The notes beneath the pieces were generated by a model. The model had not been told where the DNA came from. It did not search any database and was given only the letters and a program-made list of their open reading frames with translations. A DNA stretch of 50,378 bases from Treponema sp. Lineage in GTDB: Bacteria; Spirochaetota; Spirochaetia; Treponematales; Treponemataceae. Shown here piece after piece: positions 41,708 to 50,256 of this stretch. The translations under genes were made by a program, and so were the position numbers. Position 1 is the stretch's first letter; the number at the start of each line of letters is the position of its first letter. The DNA is taken from the NCBI GenBank assembly GCA_017534445.1, contig JAFXWC010000059.1, forward strand, positions 1-50,378, in the 5' to 3' direction.

Positions 41708-43156
41708 CTACAGAATCTTTTCTCCGTCAAAGCTGATGTCGAGCTCGATTTTAAAATCTTCGGGATCCATGTAGAGCATGTCATTAAGCGTATAAGTGTA
41801 GGTATCTACAAAAAGGACATGGATGTAGTAAGGGATTTTTATGTGTTCAAATTCGGGGCGGTCAAAGAGTTCTATATCCCAGTTGGTGTTACGGTACAAT
41901 TGGTCTTCCCTGCTTCCCATTCCCTCCCCGCTTGCGTACACACTGGGCATTATGCTCCACTTAGTTTCGCTATAAAGGCGGTACAGCATTTTTTTATCGG
42001 CAGAGGGAAGAGGCTTCTTCCAGTTTTCATAGGACATGCTGGCTGTTATAGAAAATTCATTCTTGATTCTGTTATTGGGGATTGAATCGCTTTGCAAGAA
42101 CTTCATTGCCTTTTCAACGGCATCGTACATCTGGTTAAGCCTTCTGTCTATTGCCTGAATCTTGGAAGCTATTTTCTGAATATTCTCGGGAGTCCATTCA
42201 AAATGACTTTTCATCCAATGAAGGCTGACAATCTCTTCGTCGCTGTCTTCATAAGGGTCTGGTTCATATCTAGGTCCTTCTGCCTTAAGCTTTGCGGTGC
42301 CTTTGTTGGCTCCAGCTTTTATTAGGACTTTCATGTTCTTTTTATTCTCATACCAATAGGCCATTCCAAGAGGGGTACGGCCAAAGCGCAGGTCTTTTTC
42401 TTCTATATAATCGTGGGGAACAAGGGATAAAAGTCGTTCAAGAATACAGGAATGTGGATTCATTGCGGCCAGATGAAGAATACTCTGTCCGCAGCAGTCA
42501 TGCTCTGTTAACGAACAGCCTTTTTCTGCAAGGTAGCAAAAGACCTCAGGATCTTTCTGCCGGAGAGCTGCATTCATGACGGGAAATTTATTGTTCTTGT
42601 CCATTGACTTATAATCCGCCCCCAAGTCTACGAGTTTTTGAACAATTCCAAGCGGAGACGAACGGACTGCAAATTGGAAAAGCTTGGTAAGCACATCTTC
42701 TGAAAACTTGCCGCTTTCTAGCATGGGAATGACAAAAGTGCAAGGCTTATCCAAGGTGATTGCAATTTTTACAAGCTGCCATTCAGAAAAATAAGTGTCG
42801 CGCAGATTTTTGTCGGAATTAGTGAGGGCTGGAGAAAAAAGCAGGAATTCGTAGACCTGAGGAGACAGGATTTTTTTGTTTCTACTCTTTATTAGCCTTC
42901 TTTTTGCCTTACTTTCCAGGGAAGGCCAATAAATCAATCCTGTGCTGCCAACATCTTCCAGAATCTTGTTGACTTCCCTTCTGTGTTCTGCGTAGCCATC
43001 CCTTTCTACAGCCTTATAAAATTCCGTCCAGTCACAGCCAGTACCAATATCTTCCATCGCTGGCTCATCATTGCAAAAACTTAGATAGGCGTAAAGAACC
43101 GCTTTCTGCACATCTGTAATACTCTGCCAAATTTTTTGGATTTTCTTTTCTCTCAT
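41708..43156 (-). CDS. Ankyrin-repeat protein, otherwise unknown
   Basis: From ATG 43156 (482 residues, after AAGGGGGTCTTT) the protein starts MREKKIQKIWQSITDVQ. Residues ~150-300 show ankyrin-like helix pairs: SPLGIVQKLVDLGADYKSMD, NKFPVMNAALRQKDPEVFCY, GCSLTEHDCCGQSILHLAAM and FGRTPLGMAYWYENKKNMKV. The C-terminal ~180 residues have acidic PDPYEDSDEE and a globular domain with many W and Y that I do not recognise, ending ELDISFDGEKIL. No signal peptide or membrane span is seen. The N-terminal part contains a coiled charged stretch. Ankyrin proteins mediate contacts with other proteins; the partner is unknown. Confidence 0.8.
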   Translation of the reverse strand: MREKKIQKIWQSITDVQKAVLYAYLSFCNDEPAMEDIGTGCDWTEFYKAVERDGYAEHRREVNKILEDVGSTGLIYWPSLESKAKRRLIKSRNKKILSPQVYEFLLFSPALTNSDKNLRDTYFSEWQLVKIAITLDKPCTFVIPMLESGKFSEDVLTKLFQFAVRSSPLGIVQKLVDLGADYKSMDKNNKFPVMNAALRQKDPEVFCYLAEKGCSLTEHDCCGQSILHLAAMNPHSCILERLLSLVPHDYIEEKDLRFGRTPLGMAYWYENKKNMKVLIKAGANKGTAKLKAEGPRYEPDPYEDSDEEIVSLHWMKSHFEWTPENIQKIASKIQAIDRRLNQMYDAVEKAMKFLQSDSIPNNRIKNEFSITASMSYENWKKPLPSADKKMLYRLYSETKWSIMPSVYASGEGMGSREDQLYRNTNWDIELFDRPEFEHIKIPYYIHVLFVDTYTYTLNDMLYMDPEDFKIELDISFDGEKIL

Positions 43157-43264
43157 AAAGACCCCCTTAATACTTTGCGTAGCAATTTGCAAGATTGGAG
43201 TATATCATAAAAGATTTGTCTATCATCTTATGACAGAGTAGATTTTTTTTTCTAACAAATATAG

Positions 43265-43402
43265 ATGCCGAATCCACATTCGTAGCAAGTGCGTGCGAAT
43301 GTGGCGTAGCAGTTCGGCATGACGGTTGCGGATGAGTGGACAGTTTTTTTTTGCTAACAGACACAGATGCCGAAATTACTTGCTCGCAAGTGCGTTCGGC
43401 AT
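43265..43402. repeat. Two ATGCCGAA/TTCGGCAT hairpins
   Basis: ATGCCGAA...TTCGGCAT occurs at 43265-43320 (with inner CCACATTCG/CGAATGTGG) and again at 43367-43402. Both lie between the convergent-in-space but co-directional beta-galactosidase and ankyrin genes and are followed by GACAGTT-like sequence. They may be degenerate copies of one element or transcription stops. Confidence 0.6.
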
Positions 43403-43474
43403 GACAGTTAAACAAACGAGCTGTGGTTCGACAAGCCGCTGGAGGCTGCGCTGCGAGGCACCAAGCGGGCATGA

Positions 43475-45631
43475 TTAGACAAGGTCAAATTCAACAAGAA
43501 GTGAATGCTCGCTTGTAATGCCATCCAATGAACAGACTGCATTTTTTGGGCTGAACTGGTCGTCGATTTTGATTGCATCGGAGACAAAGCCTGCTTCAAA
43601 TTCTGCACCGTCGTTGTTGGGGATGTAGGGCCAGTTTTCAAGGTAGATTTGTCCTTTTTGGCTTGCTTCCAGGGAATCTATTTCCAGTGTGAATTCCTGC
43701 TCTTCTTTGCCAAAGCGTTTTAGTCCTATTTCCCAAGTGTTGCCGGGGCCACAGTAGATGTTGTCTGCAACGAGTTTTCCGTCTTTGTAAAGGCGGGCGC
43801 AGTTTCCGGTGTAGCTTATTTTTAGGAAGACATCGCACAGGGTTCCAAAGTGGTCGGCTGGCCATTTTTCCACATTGATTTTGTAGACGGCCTTCTTCTG
43901 GTCCTGAGAGACGAAGGTCTTTTTTACAGCCGGGGCAAACGGAGTTGAAGCTGAATAGATGTAGGAATTTACGTGTTCTTCTATTTCGTTGCGGAGGAAG
44001 CCTGCCGGGGTTGCGATGCGGTCTTTTGTGTCTATGATTTTAAAAGAAGGAATGTTCCTGCTTTCAAGGTAGACTTTTGTTTTGTCCGCAAGGTTTTCTG
44101 TGTAGACAAGTCCTTCGCTTATGATGAGGTATTCTTTTCCGGACGGGGAAGTGATTTTGTTTGCGTTAAGGGAGTCAGTGCTGGAAAGAAGGATTGTTGT
44201 TCCGAATGCAGTGTTCTTTCCGGGTGTGCGGGCATAGAATACTTCGTAGCCGTTGAGTTTGCAGAGCGGTACGTTTTCGTCTATTGTGCCGTAGCGGATT
44301 GGAAGGATAAAGCATTCACCGTTTTTGATGTCTCCGTGGAATTTTGCTTCGACCGGTTCTTTTATGAATATGTCTGCATCGTAGTGGTCAAGCATTTCGT
44401 TGCGCCTCTGGTAGTTGTTTACAAAGAGGTAGCCTTTCTCGTTTTCTTTGTCGTAGCGGACTGAATAGCGCAGGTCCTTGAAATTTTCCGGAGTCAGGGG
44501 ATTTTCTTTGGGGATGTAGGTGTCCATTGCACAAAGCTTTTCGCCCCAGTCGTGTACAAAGAGTGCAAGGCGGCGGATTTCTTTGTAGGTTCCGTTTGCC
44601 TGTCCGTATTCACCAAGAGGGGCGCGGAAGTCGTAGGTCTTTTCCGGCAGTTCACAGAATGAACCTGTTGCCTTTGTTTCCTGCAGGGATGTTACTTTGC
44701 CGTCGGGGTTTGTTCCTCCGTGGTACATGTAGTAGCCCAAGAGGTTACAGCCGCTTCCCATTTTTGCAATGCTCATTGCGGCAATATCCTTTGCCTTTGC
44801 TATGGGGCGGCGCTTGTATGTTACCTGAAGGCCTCCGCCAAGCTCTGCTGTAAGGTAGGGGAATTTTTTCATGTCGAAGGTAACGCCTTCTCCCAAGCCA
44901 AAATCGCTTCCAATTGCGTGGTCGTTGCGCTCATAGGTAAAGACAAAGTTTCCGCTTGGCTCTATTTCTTCCGGGCGGGGATCCCAAGGTGCGTCGCAGT
45001 AGCCTCCCATTACGGGAAGAAGTCCTGCCGTTACCGCCCCACCCCAGCCTGTTGCTGTGTACAGGGGTGCGTCAAATCCTATTTGCTTTAGCATTTGGGT
45101 AAGAGCAAGCATGTGGTCTTCGCCTTCTTTTCCGGTAAGGCCTCCGCAGTGGCCGTATTCGTTTTCTACCTGAATGCCGATTATTGGGCCGCCGTCTTTT
45201 GCAAAGAGCCCTTCTACCTGCTCATATATTTTCTTGTAGTACTTTTCAACCTCTGCAAAATATGCCTTGTCGTTGGTGCGGGTAATCCCCTTGCACTTTG
45301 CCATTAGCCAGTCGGGGAAGCCTCCGTTGCGTACTTCTGCATGAACCCAAGGGCCTACGCGCAGGAACATGGTTAGTCCACATTCCTTTACTGTTTCTAC
45401 AAAGGCGCGCAGGTTGCGGTCGCCTGTAAAGTCCCATTCGTTTTCTATTTCTTCGTGGTGAATCCAAATTGTGTATGCGCTTACTATGTCCACGCCACCT
45501 GCCTTCATTTTTAAGAGGGCTTCTTTCCAGTACTGGTGGGGGTAGCGGCTGTAGTGGATTTCTCCCATTACGGGGAACCATCTTTTGCCGTCGCGGAATA
45601 AACTCTTTTCGTCGAAAGTGTAATCTGTCAT
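43475..45631 (-). CDS. Beta-galactosidase, GH35 family
   Basis: Hydrolyses terminal beta-galactosides. The 718 residues have the GH35 barrel with FPVMGEIHYSRYP (19-31), YTIWIHHEEIENEWDFTG (53-70), LRVGPWVHAEVRNGGFPDWL, the acid/base Glu158 in IQVENEYG, and the nucleophile Glu263 in YLTAELGGG. GYYMYHGGTNPDG follows. The C-terminal ~300 residues are beta-rich domains with GPGNTWEIGLKRF. No signal peptide, so the enzyme is cytoplasmic and acts on imported oligosaccharides. AAGGAGAATAT precedes the ATG, and an ACACGTGT palindrome lies just upstream, shared with the ABC importer. Confidence 0.95.
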   Translation of the reverse strand: MTDYTFDEKSLFRDGKRWFPVMGEIHYSRYPHQYWKEALLKMKAGGVDIVSAYTIWIHHEEIENEWDFTGDRNLRAFVETVKECGLTMFLRVGPWVHAEVRNGGFPDWLMAKCKGITRTNDKAYFAEVEKYYKKIYEQVEGLFAKDGGPIIGIQVENEYGHCGGLTGKEGEDHMLALTQMLKQIGFDAPLYTATGWGGAVTAGLLPVMGGYCDAPWDPRPEEIEPSGNFVFTYERNDHAIGSDFGLGEGVTFDMKKFPYLTAELGGGLQVTYKRRPIAKAKDIAAMSIAKMGSGCNLLGYYMYHGGTNPDGKVTSLQETKATGSFCELPEKTYDFRAPLGEYGQANGTYKEIRRLALFVHDWGEKLCAMDTYIPKENPLTPENFKDLRYSVRYDKENEKGYLFVNNYQRRNEMLDHYDADIFIKEPVEAKFHGDIKNGECFILPIRYGTIDENVPLCKLNGYEVFYARTPGKNTAFGTTILLSSTDSLNANKITSPSGKEYLIISEGLVYTENLADKTKVYLESRNIPSFKIIDTKDRIATPAGFLRNEIEEHVNSYIYSASTPFAPAVKKTFVSQDQKKAVYKINVEKWPADHFGTLCDVFLKISYTGNCARLYKDGKLVADNIYCGPGNTWEIGLKRFGKEEQEFTLEIDSLEASQKGQIYLENWPYIPNNDGAEFEAGFVSDAIKIDDQFSPKNAVCSLDGITSEHSLLVEFDLV

Positions 45632-45644
45632 ATATTCTCCTTTT

Positions 45645-45654
45645 TACACGTGTT
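45645..45654 (-). promoter_or_regulatory. Candidate LacI-type operator before the beta-galactosidase gene
   Basis: ACACGTGT (45646-45653), followed by TGATTT on the plus strand, is the same palindrome with the same 3' extension as at 49874-49883. It is directly upstream of the ribosome site. I did not find a convincing promoter for this gene. Confidence 0.5.
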
Positions 45655-45669
45655 GATTTGAATGTTAAC

Positions 45670-45775
45670 AAAGGGGAGGGAACACCCCCTACTCCGAAGC
45701 GAGGGTTTTCCCTCCCCTTTAACCCCTCCCTTTCCCGGCACGGTTTAGGGGTTGCACCCCTAAAAACCCTGCTTT
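45670..45775 (+). repeat. Family C palindromic repeat, copy 1
   Basis: A near-perfect stem of about 17 bases, AAGGGGAGGGAACACCC (one mismatch) with GGGTTTTCCCTCCCCTT, encloses CCTACTCCGAAGCGA. After AACCCCTCCCTTTCCCGGCACGG a second hairpin TTAGGGG-TTGCA-CCCCTAA follows. It is in the opposite orientation to 50257-50350. Confidence 0.75.
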
Positions 45776-45846
45776 TATGCTCATCACAGAATATTTCTCT
45801 CGTTGCGCATAAAACTAATTCCTGCATTGCTTTTTACAAAACAATC

Positions 45847-45945
45847 CTAGCCCCGATTGGAAGGGCGGCGTAGCCGTTGCCGTGGTGGGTGAGCTTGTCG
45901 AACCCCAGGCAATGGAGGCGTAAGCCGGAACTCTGGAAAGCGGGT
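45847..45945 (-). repeat. Family A intergenic repeat, partial copy (reverse)
   Basis: On the minus strand GAGTTCCGGCTTACGCCTCC, ATTGCC...GGCAA with a long loop, CGGC-TAC-GCCG, and CCCTTCCAATCGGGG. The 392-base space between the beta-galactosidase and the importer holds this and the family C copy; nothing else was seen. Confidence 0.65.
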
Positions 45946-46023
45946 ACTAATTGCGGCCGGCTGCCGGGTAGCGGCAGCCGCGGTTTAACCATTCAGTGCG
46001 CTCCGAGAGAAGAAAATAAGCTC

Positions 46024-46869
46024 CTACTCTTTTACACCGGCGGTTCCCATGCTCATCATCATGGCCTTTTGCGTGAAGAGGAAGAAGATTACAAAAGGTA
46101 TGGTGATTACAAGGGCTCCTGCTGCAAAGTTGGTAAACTCGTTCTTTTTGTCGGTAACAAAGGCAAAGAGTCCCAATGCCAAGGTCTGCTTGCCCGGTGA
46201 ACGGAGTACCAGCTTGGGGAAAATAAAGTCCATCCATGGGCCGGTAAAGCTTGAAATGCCAAGGAAGGTGATGATTGGCCTTGTTATTGGAAGGATTATC
46301 GTTGCAAAGATGCGCATGTGGCTTGCACCGTCAATGCGGGCTGCTTCGTCCAAGCTTTTGCTTACGGTGTCCATGTAGCTTTTTACCATCCAGGTGTTGT
46401 AGGGAATGTTTCCCGCTACGTAGACAAGCACAAGTCCCCAGAGGGTGTCCAGTCCGTTGATGCGGTAGAGGATTACGTAGATTGCAATCATGCCAACAAA
46501 AGACGGAAAGATTTGCAGGATAAGCAGGCTCATAAGGAAAGACTTCTTAAAGGTGAACTTAAAGCGCGAAAAGACGTATGCGCTAAGTGATGCAATAACA
46601 ACCGTAAGTACGGCAGTCCACAATGAAATGATGAGCGTGTTCTTGAACCAGAGCCAATACTGGGTCTTTGTAAAGAGGTAGATAAAATGCTTCCAGGTAA
46701 AGCCGTCTCCAAATGGAATTATGCTAAGCCCCGCAATGTTGTTGGAAGGGCTAAAGGCGGCGCTTACTACATAGACAAGCGGATAGAATACAAAGAAAGA
46801 GATAAGAACAAAAAGCGCATAGATTACGAATTTGTTCAGCGAAGAAATAACGTGATATCCTCTTTTCAT
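46024..46869 (-). CDS. Sugar ABC transporter permease, MalG/GanQ type
   Basis: Inner membrane permease of a CUT1 carbohydrate importer. The 281 residues have an N-terminal membrane helix, then FKNTLIISLWTAVLTVVIA, six helices in total, and the EAA motif EAARIDGASHMRIFATIILP (about 178-197) that contacts the ATPase. It ends FTQKAMMMSMGTAGVKE, as in MalG and GanQ. ATG overlaps the partner permease stop (ATGA). The GH35 neighbour suggests galacto-oligosaccharides as the substrate. Confidence 0.94.
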   Translation of the reverse strand: MKRGYHVISSLNKFVIYALFVLISFFVFYPLVYVVSAAFSPSNNIAGLSIIPFGDGFTWKHFIYLFTKTQYWLWFKNTLIISLWTAVLTVVIASLSAYVFSRFKFTFKKSFLMSLLILQIFPSFVGMIAIYVILYRINGLDTLWGLVLVYVAGNIPYNTWMVKSYMDTVSKSLDEAARIDGASHMRIFATIILPITRPIITFLGISSFTGPWMDFIFPKLVLRSPGKQTLALGLFAFVTDKKNEFTNFAAGALVITIPFVIFFLFTQKAMMMSMGTAGVKE

Positions 46870-48170
46870 ACTTCACCTTCCTTGTATGCCTTGGTGTTCA
46901 TAAACTGGTAAACGGCAAACGGTGCCAGAACCGCAAAGATAAGAACTGCAATTACAGACGCGTAGTTGTATTTTAAAAGCGTGATTGTAAGGTTGTAAAT
47001 CCAGGTAACAAGAATGTCCGTTCCCCCAGCCCTGGTTATTGTTGAGTCTGCAACCGCAGGCTGTCCTCCGGTAAGGAAGAAGATTATTCCAAAGTTGTTG
47101 ATGTTGTGCATAAAGCTCATGATGATAAGCGGCATGGTCTGGTACATTACAAGCGGAAGGGTTATGTGGTGCAGAATCTGGCGGTTGTTTGCACCGTCAA
47201 TTTTTGCCGCCTCAAAGAGGTCGTTTCCGATTGCAGTCATTGTTCCCATGGTAAGCATCATAAAGTATCCAAAGCCAGCCCAAAGGTTGATTACGATACA
47301 CATTACTTTTGCAAGGGTTGAATTTCCAAGCCAGGGGATTATTGAATCTGCCCCAAGAATGCCAAGAGTCTTTAGCGTCCTGTTAACGATTCCAAAGGTG
47401 CCGTTGAGCATGTTCTTCCATACTAGCATTGTGATTACGGAAGGAACAGCATAAGGCAATATAAAGATAAAGCGGAAGACACCCGCAATTTTTACTCCGA
47501 TTTCTTTAAGCTGAACGGCAACCAGCAGGCCGCCGAAGTAGCATGTGAAAGTTGAAAAGAAAGCCCAGACCAAAGTCCATATTGCAATGCGGGCAAAACC
47601 CTTTGACCAGGTGGAGCCTCCAAGCAGAAGCTCCTTAAAGTTGCTGCCGCCAACCCAGTCTACGTCGTTTGCAACGGCATGGCTTGGTCCCGAAAAGTTT
47701 GTAAAGGCCACGCAAATGGAAAAGACAAGCGGTGCAACTACAAAAACAAGCAGCATTATAAGGCAAGGCGCAAGTCCGGTAATGGGAAAGGCACGGTTGG
47801 TAACTTCCCAGAGAGATGCCTTCTGAGAGGCAAGGCGACCTGTGCGGCAATAATCTGTGTATGAAGTTTTTGCGCTCTTTACAGAAATAACATAAAGCGC
47901 AATGAAAATAAGAATAACCGATATGACAAGGATTCCGTCAATCAGCATAAAGACAGGAAACATTTTTTGCTCACGGTTGTAGGGAAGCGTTACCAGCTGA
48001 AATAATTTCCTTGCAAAAAATGGTATGGCAACAATAAAGAGCAGCTCAAGGAGTGCATACAGCAAGCCTTTTATGTACTGCTTTAAATAAAGTATGTGGG
48101 CAAGTCCCATAAAGCAGCACGCCGCTCCGGTAACTTTCTTGCCCGAACTTCCGTCAGTTTCAATCTGCAT
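46866..48170 (-). CDS. Sugar ABC transporter permease, MalF/GanP type
   Basis: Partner permease. The 434 residues show an N-terminal region with extra helices (about 15-125), then LAPCLIMLLVFVVAPLVFSI, eight membrane segments overall, and the EAA motif EAAKIDGANNRQILHHITLP (about 330-350). FFLTGGQPAVADS resembles GanP/MalF sequences that bind arabinogalacto- or malto-oligosaccharides. ATG 48170 follows AGGAG. The gap from the binding protein gene holds a terminator and hairpins. Confidence 0.93.
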   Translation of the reverse strand: MQIETDGSSGKKVTGAACCFMGLAHILYLKQYIKGLLYALLELLFIVAIPFFARKLFQLVTLPYNREQKMFPVFMLIDGILVISVILIFIALYVISVKSAKTSYTDYCRTGRLASQKASLWEVTNRAFPITGLAPCLIMLLVFVVAPLVFSICVAFTNFSGPSHAVANDVDWVGGSNFKELLLGGSTWSKGFARIAIWTLVWAFFSTFTCYFGGLLVAVQLKEIGVKIAGVFRFIFILPYAVPSVITMLVWKNMLNGTFGIVNRTLKTLGILGADSIIPWLGNSTLAKVMCIVINLWAGFGYFMMLTMGTMTAIGNDLFEAAKIDGANNRQILHHITLPLVMYQTMPLIIMSFMHNINNFGIIFFLTGGQPAVADSTITRAGGTDILVTWIYNLTITLLKYNYASVIAVLIFAVLAPFAVYQFMNTKAYKEGEV

Positions 48171-48228
48171 ATATTGTTACTCCTGTCTTAATGAAATTTA
48201 CGAACTCGCTCATCTTGGGCAATAAGGA

Positions 48229-48307
48229 GGGGAAAGTCTCCCCCTGCGGTCGCACTTCGTTGCGCCCTACCCTCTCTACGGGGCAATTTTTTTTGCTAAT
48301 GCCCCGT
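48229..48307. repeat. Hairpins in the binding-protein/permease gap
   Basis: GGGGA-AAGTC-TCCCC (48229-48243) and ACGGGGCA...TGCCCCGT (48278-48307) with CGGTCGCACTTCGTTGCGCC between them. The second stem could stabilise the permease message. Confidence 0.45.
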
Positions 48308-48316
48308 AACGCCCCA

Positions 48317-48374
48317 ACAAAAAAGGGCAAGACCGCAAAAACTTGTCGTTCTAACGCGTGGCCTTTGCCCTTTG
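48317..48374 (-). terminator. Terminator/attenuator between binding protein and permeases
   Basis: On the minus strand AAGGGCAA (48372-48365) pairs with TTGCCCTT (48330-48323), followed by a T run. The ~34-base loop is long, so partial read-through is likely. Confidence 0.6.
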
Positions 48375-48377
48375 CTT

Positions 48378-49598
48378 TTACTGACCGATGATTACAGTGT
48401 TAGCGGCATCAAGTTCGCCCTTAACGTCTGCACCGTCCCAGATGTTCTTGGAAGCATTACCCATTGCATCCCAGAATCCGCCCATCTGTGGAATTGAAGG
48501 CATTGGGAAAGCATAGTCAAGCTGCTTAAGGAAGCCAGGAATGTACTTGCTGTTAACTTCTGTGCTGATTGAAGGCATAGCACCAGTGATGTTAAAGCGG
48601 AGCTGCTGCATCTCTGGAGAAATAAGGAACCTTGCAAAGTCTGCTGCTGCCTCCTGGTTCTTTGAGTATGCGCTTACGAACATACATCTTGTACCGCTGA
48701 AAGATGCGGAAGGCTTGTTGTCTCCAGGAAGAGATGGAAGAGGAGCAACGCCAAAGTTTACGCCAGCTTCTTCAAATGGCTTTACGTTCCACAAACCAGT
48801 GATGTGCATTGCGGCAGTACCAGACTGGAATGCAGCGTCGCAGTTTCCTGTGCTAAGGTCTGCAGAAGGAACGTCAAGGATTGAGCGGAGTGTCTGGAAG
48901 AACTTCATACCCTTAATAGAATCTTCTGTGTTAAGGTAAGATGTAGAAGTGTCTGTTCCTGACTTGCCAAAGAGGCGGTTTCCGTTCTCTGTAGTAAATG
49001 TGATTGTGTAGTATCCGTTTCCTACATCCATCATGAATGCGCGTTTTCCAGGATTCTTTGAATTAAAGTCCTTTGCCCACTTTACAAGGGCTTCCCAAGT
49101 TGTAGGAACTTCTGCGTCGCTGATAAGGTCCTTGTTATAGAACAAAGCGTAAGTCTCTGCGCTAACAGGATAGCCGTACATTGTTCCGTTGTATGTTACA
49201 GCCTGTGAACATGCGCCAAGAACTTCCTTCTTTACCTGATCAGGATTTACTGTCGGTGAAACATGGCCACCGCTTACCAATTCGCCAAGCTTGTCGTGAG
49301 GAGCGCCGAAAATATCCGGGCCAACACCAGCTGGACCGTCAAGTGCAATCTGACCAGCAGCATCGCCAAGCTCTACGTTAACGAATTCAACCTTTACGTT
49401 CGGGTGAGTCTTTGTGTAAGCTTCACCAGCCTGCTTAATGAATTCATCAGGACCGTTCAATGACTCCCAAACCGTAAGCGTAATCTGCTCAGAAGAGCCT
49501 CCGCTTTTTGCAGCATCCTTTTTGCTGCAGCTTGTTGCAACAAAACCAACTGTCAGGGCAGAGACAACTGCCGCAATAGACATAAACTTCTTGTTCAT
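48378..49598 (-). CDS. Sugar-binding lipoprotein of the ABC importer (MalE-like)
   Basis: Substrate-binding protein of the CUT1 importer. From ATG 49598 (406 residues, after AGGAGG) it starts MNKKFMSIAAVVSALTVGFV and ATSC, a lipoprotein signal with Cys24. The mature part begins with SSEQITLTVWESLNGPDEF, then YTKTHPNVKVEFVNVE, GVGPDIFGAPHDKLGELVSG, YNGTMYGYPVSAETYALFYN, NKDLI and AFMMDVGNGYY, typical of the MalE/GanO family. The frame continues upstream to 49718 but the ribosome site fixes the start. No ATPase gene accompanies it; a shared MsiK-type ATPase is expected elsewhere. Confidence 0.94.
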   Translation of the reverse strand: MNKKFMSIAAVVSALTVGFVATSCSKKDAAKSGGSSEQITLTVWESLNGPDEFIKQAGEAYTKTHPNVKVEFVNVELGDAAGQIALDGPAGVGPDIFGAPHDKLGELVSGGHVSPTVNPDQVKKEVLGACSQAVTYNGTMYGYPVSAETYALFYNKDLISDAEVPTTWEALVKWAKDFNSKNPGKRAFMMDVGNGYYTITFTTENGNRLFGKSGTDTSTSYLNTEDSIKGMKFFQTLRSILDVPSADLSTGNCDAAFQSGTAAMHITGLWNVKPFEEAGVNFGVAPLPSLPGDNKPSASFSGTRCMFVSAYSKNQEAAADFARFLISPEMQQLRFNITGAMPSISTEVNSKYIPGFLKQLDYAFPMPSIPQMGGFWDAMGNASKNIWDGADVKGELDAANTVIIGQ

Positions 49599-49840
49599 AT
49601 TTCCTCCTACGAAATACAAGCTTTTATTACGCGGGACTCCAAGACAAACGGAAGCCCAAGCCCCAGTCGCTGTAAACCGCCTTAAAAAACAGCATGGAAC
49701 GCAGAATTTGCACCCCATCTATTCTTAGTCTACACGAAAAAAGTCAAAAGAAAATCCTTTAAATGCGGATTTTGAAAAAATTCTTATTTTTCCGCACAAA
49801 AGTTCCATTTTGCCCATATTTTTATAACTTTATTCATGTA

Positions 49841-49848
49841 AAACGTTT
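49841..49848. promoter_or_regulatory. Second LacI-like palindrome near the importer promoter
   Basis: AAACGTTT, centred 34 bases downstream of the AACACGTGTT centre, so at about +18 of the transcript. Its CG centre is typical of LacI-family sites, and it resembles a partial catabolite site. Confidence 0.35.
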
Positions 49849-49868
49849 CCAAATTTCCAACTATAAAC

Positions 49869-49898
49869 ATAGTAACACGTGTTGATTAATCCTGTCAA
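49869..49898 (-). promoter_or_regulatory. Promoter and overlapping operator of the sugar importer operon
   Basis: On the minus strand TTGACA (49898-49893), 18-base spacer, TACTAT (49874-49869). AACACGTGTT (49874-49883) lies in the spacer, the expected place for a repressor site. The leader to the ATG is about 264 bases; the sequence from 49599 to 49860 holds no clear gene or hairpin. Confidence 0.65.
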
Positions 49899-49979
49899 AT
49901 AAAATTTTGCATTTTTTAGCATTTTTTTTCACTTAATTTTTTTCACTCCCCCACCCCCTAAAATTTCACCTTTTCTTTC

Positions 49980-50130
49980 TTTTTTGGACGGTACCTTTAT
50001 AGGCTCTACCATTTTATCCCTTGGCTAACTCGACCGTCCATGCCTCTGCGCCACCGCCGTTCCGCCCTTCGCCTATTCGGCTCATACCGCTGCGCGGTAC
50101 TACCGGGGCTCCATGGCGGCGTAGGTCGCC
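49980..50130 (+). repeat. Family A intergenic repeat, full copy
   Basis: TTTTTTGGACGGTACC, CTCTACCATTTTATCC, CTAACTCG, CATGCCTCTGCGCCACCGCC, GTTCCGCCCTTCGCCTATTC, hairpin TACCGC-TGC-GCGGTA, and GGGGCTCCATGGCGGCGTAGG. It is the best match to the reversed copy at 11621-11790. Confidence 0.75.
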
Positions 50131-50256
50131 TGGGAAAATCCCCTCTGCCAACCCGCCCTCCATGGCTCGGTATTGTTTGGCAAGAAACAATCACGTTCCC
50201 TGAGCCCGTCGAAGGGAACATTCCCAAAAAACATTTGTTGAAATATAAATCCGGGT

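Noticed and set aside
43265..43402. Possible CRISPR array
   Set aside because: Only two hairpin copies of unequal length with no regular spacers and no cas genes in the window.
49599..49718. N-terminal extension of the sugar-binding protein
   Set aside because: It would place the lipoprotein signal in the interior; AGGAGG before 49598 fixes the start.
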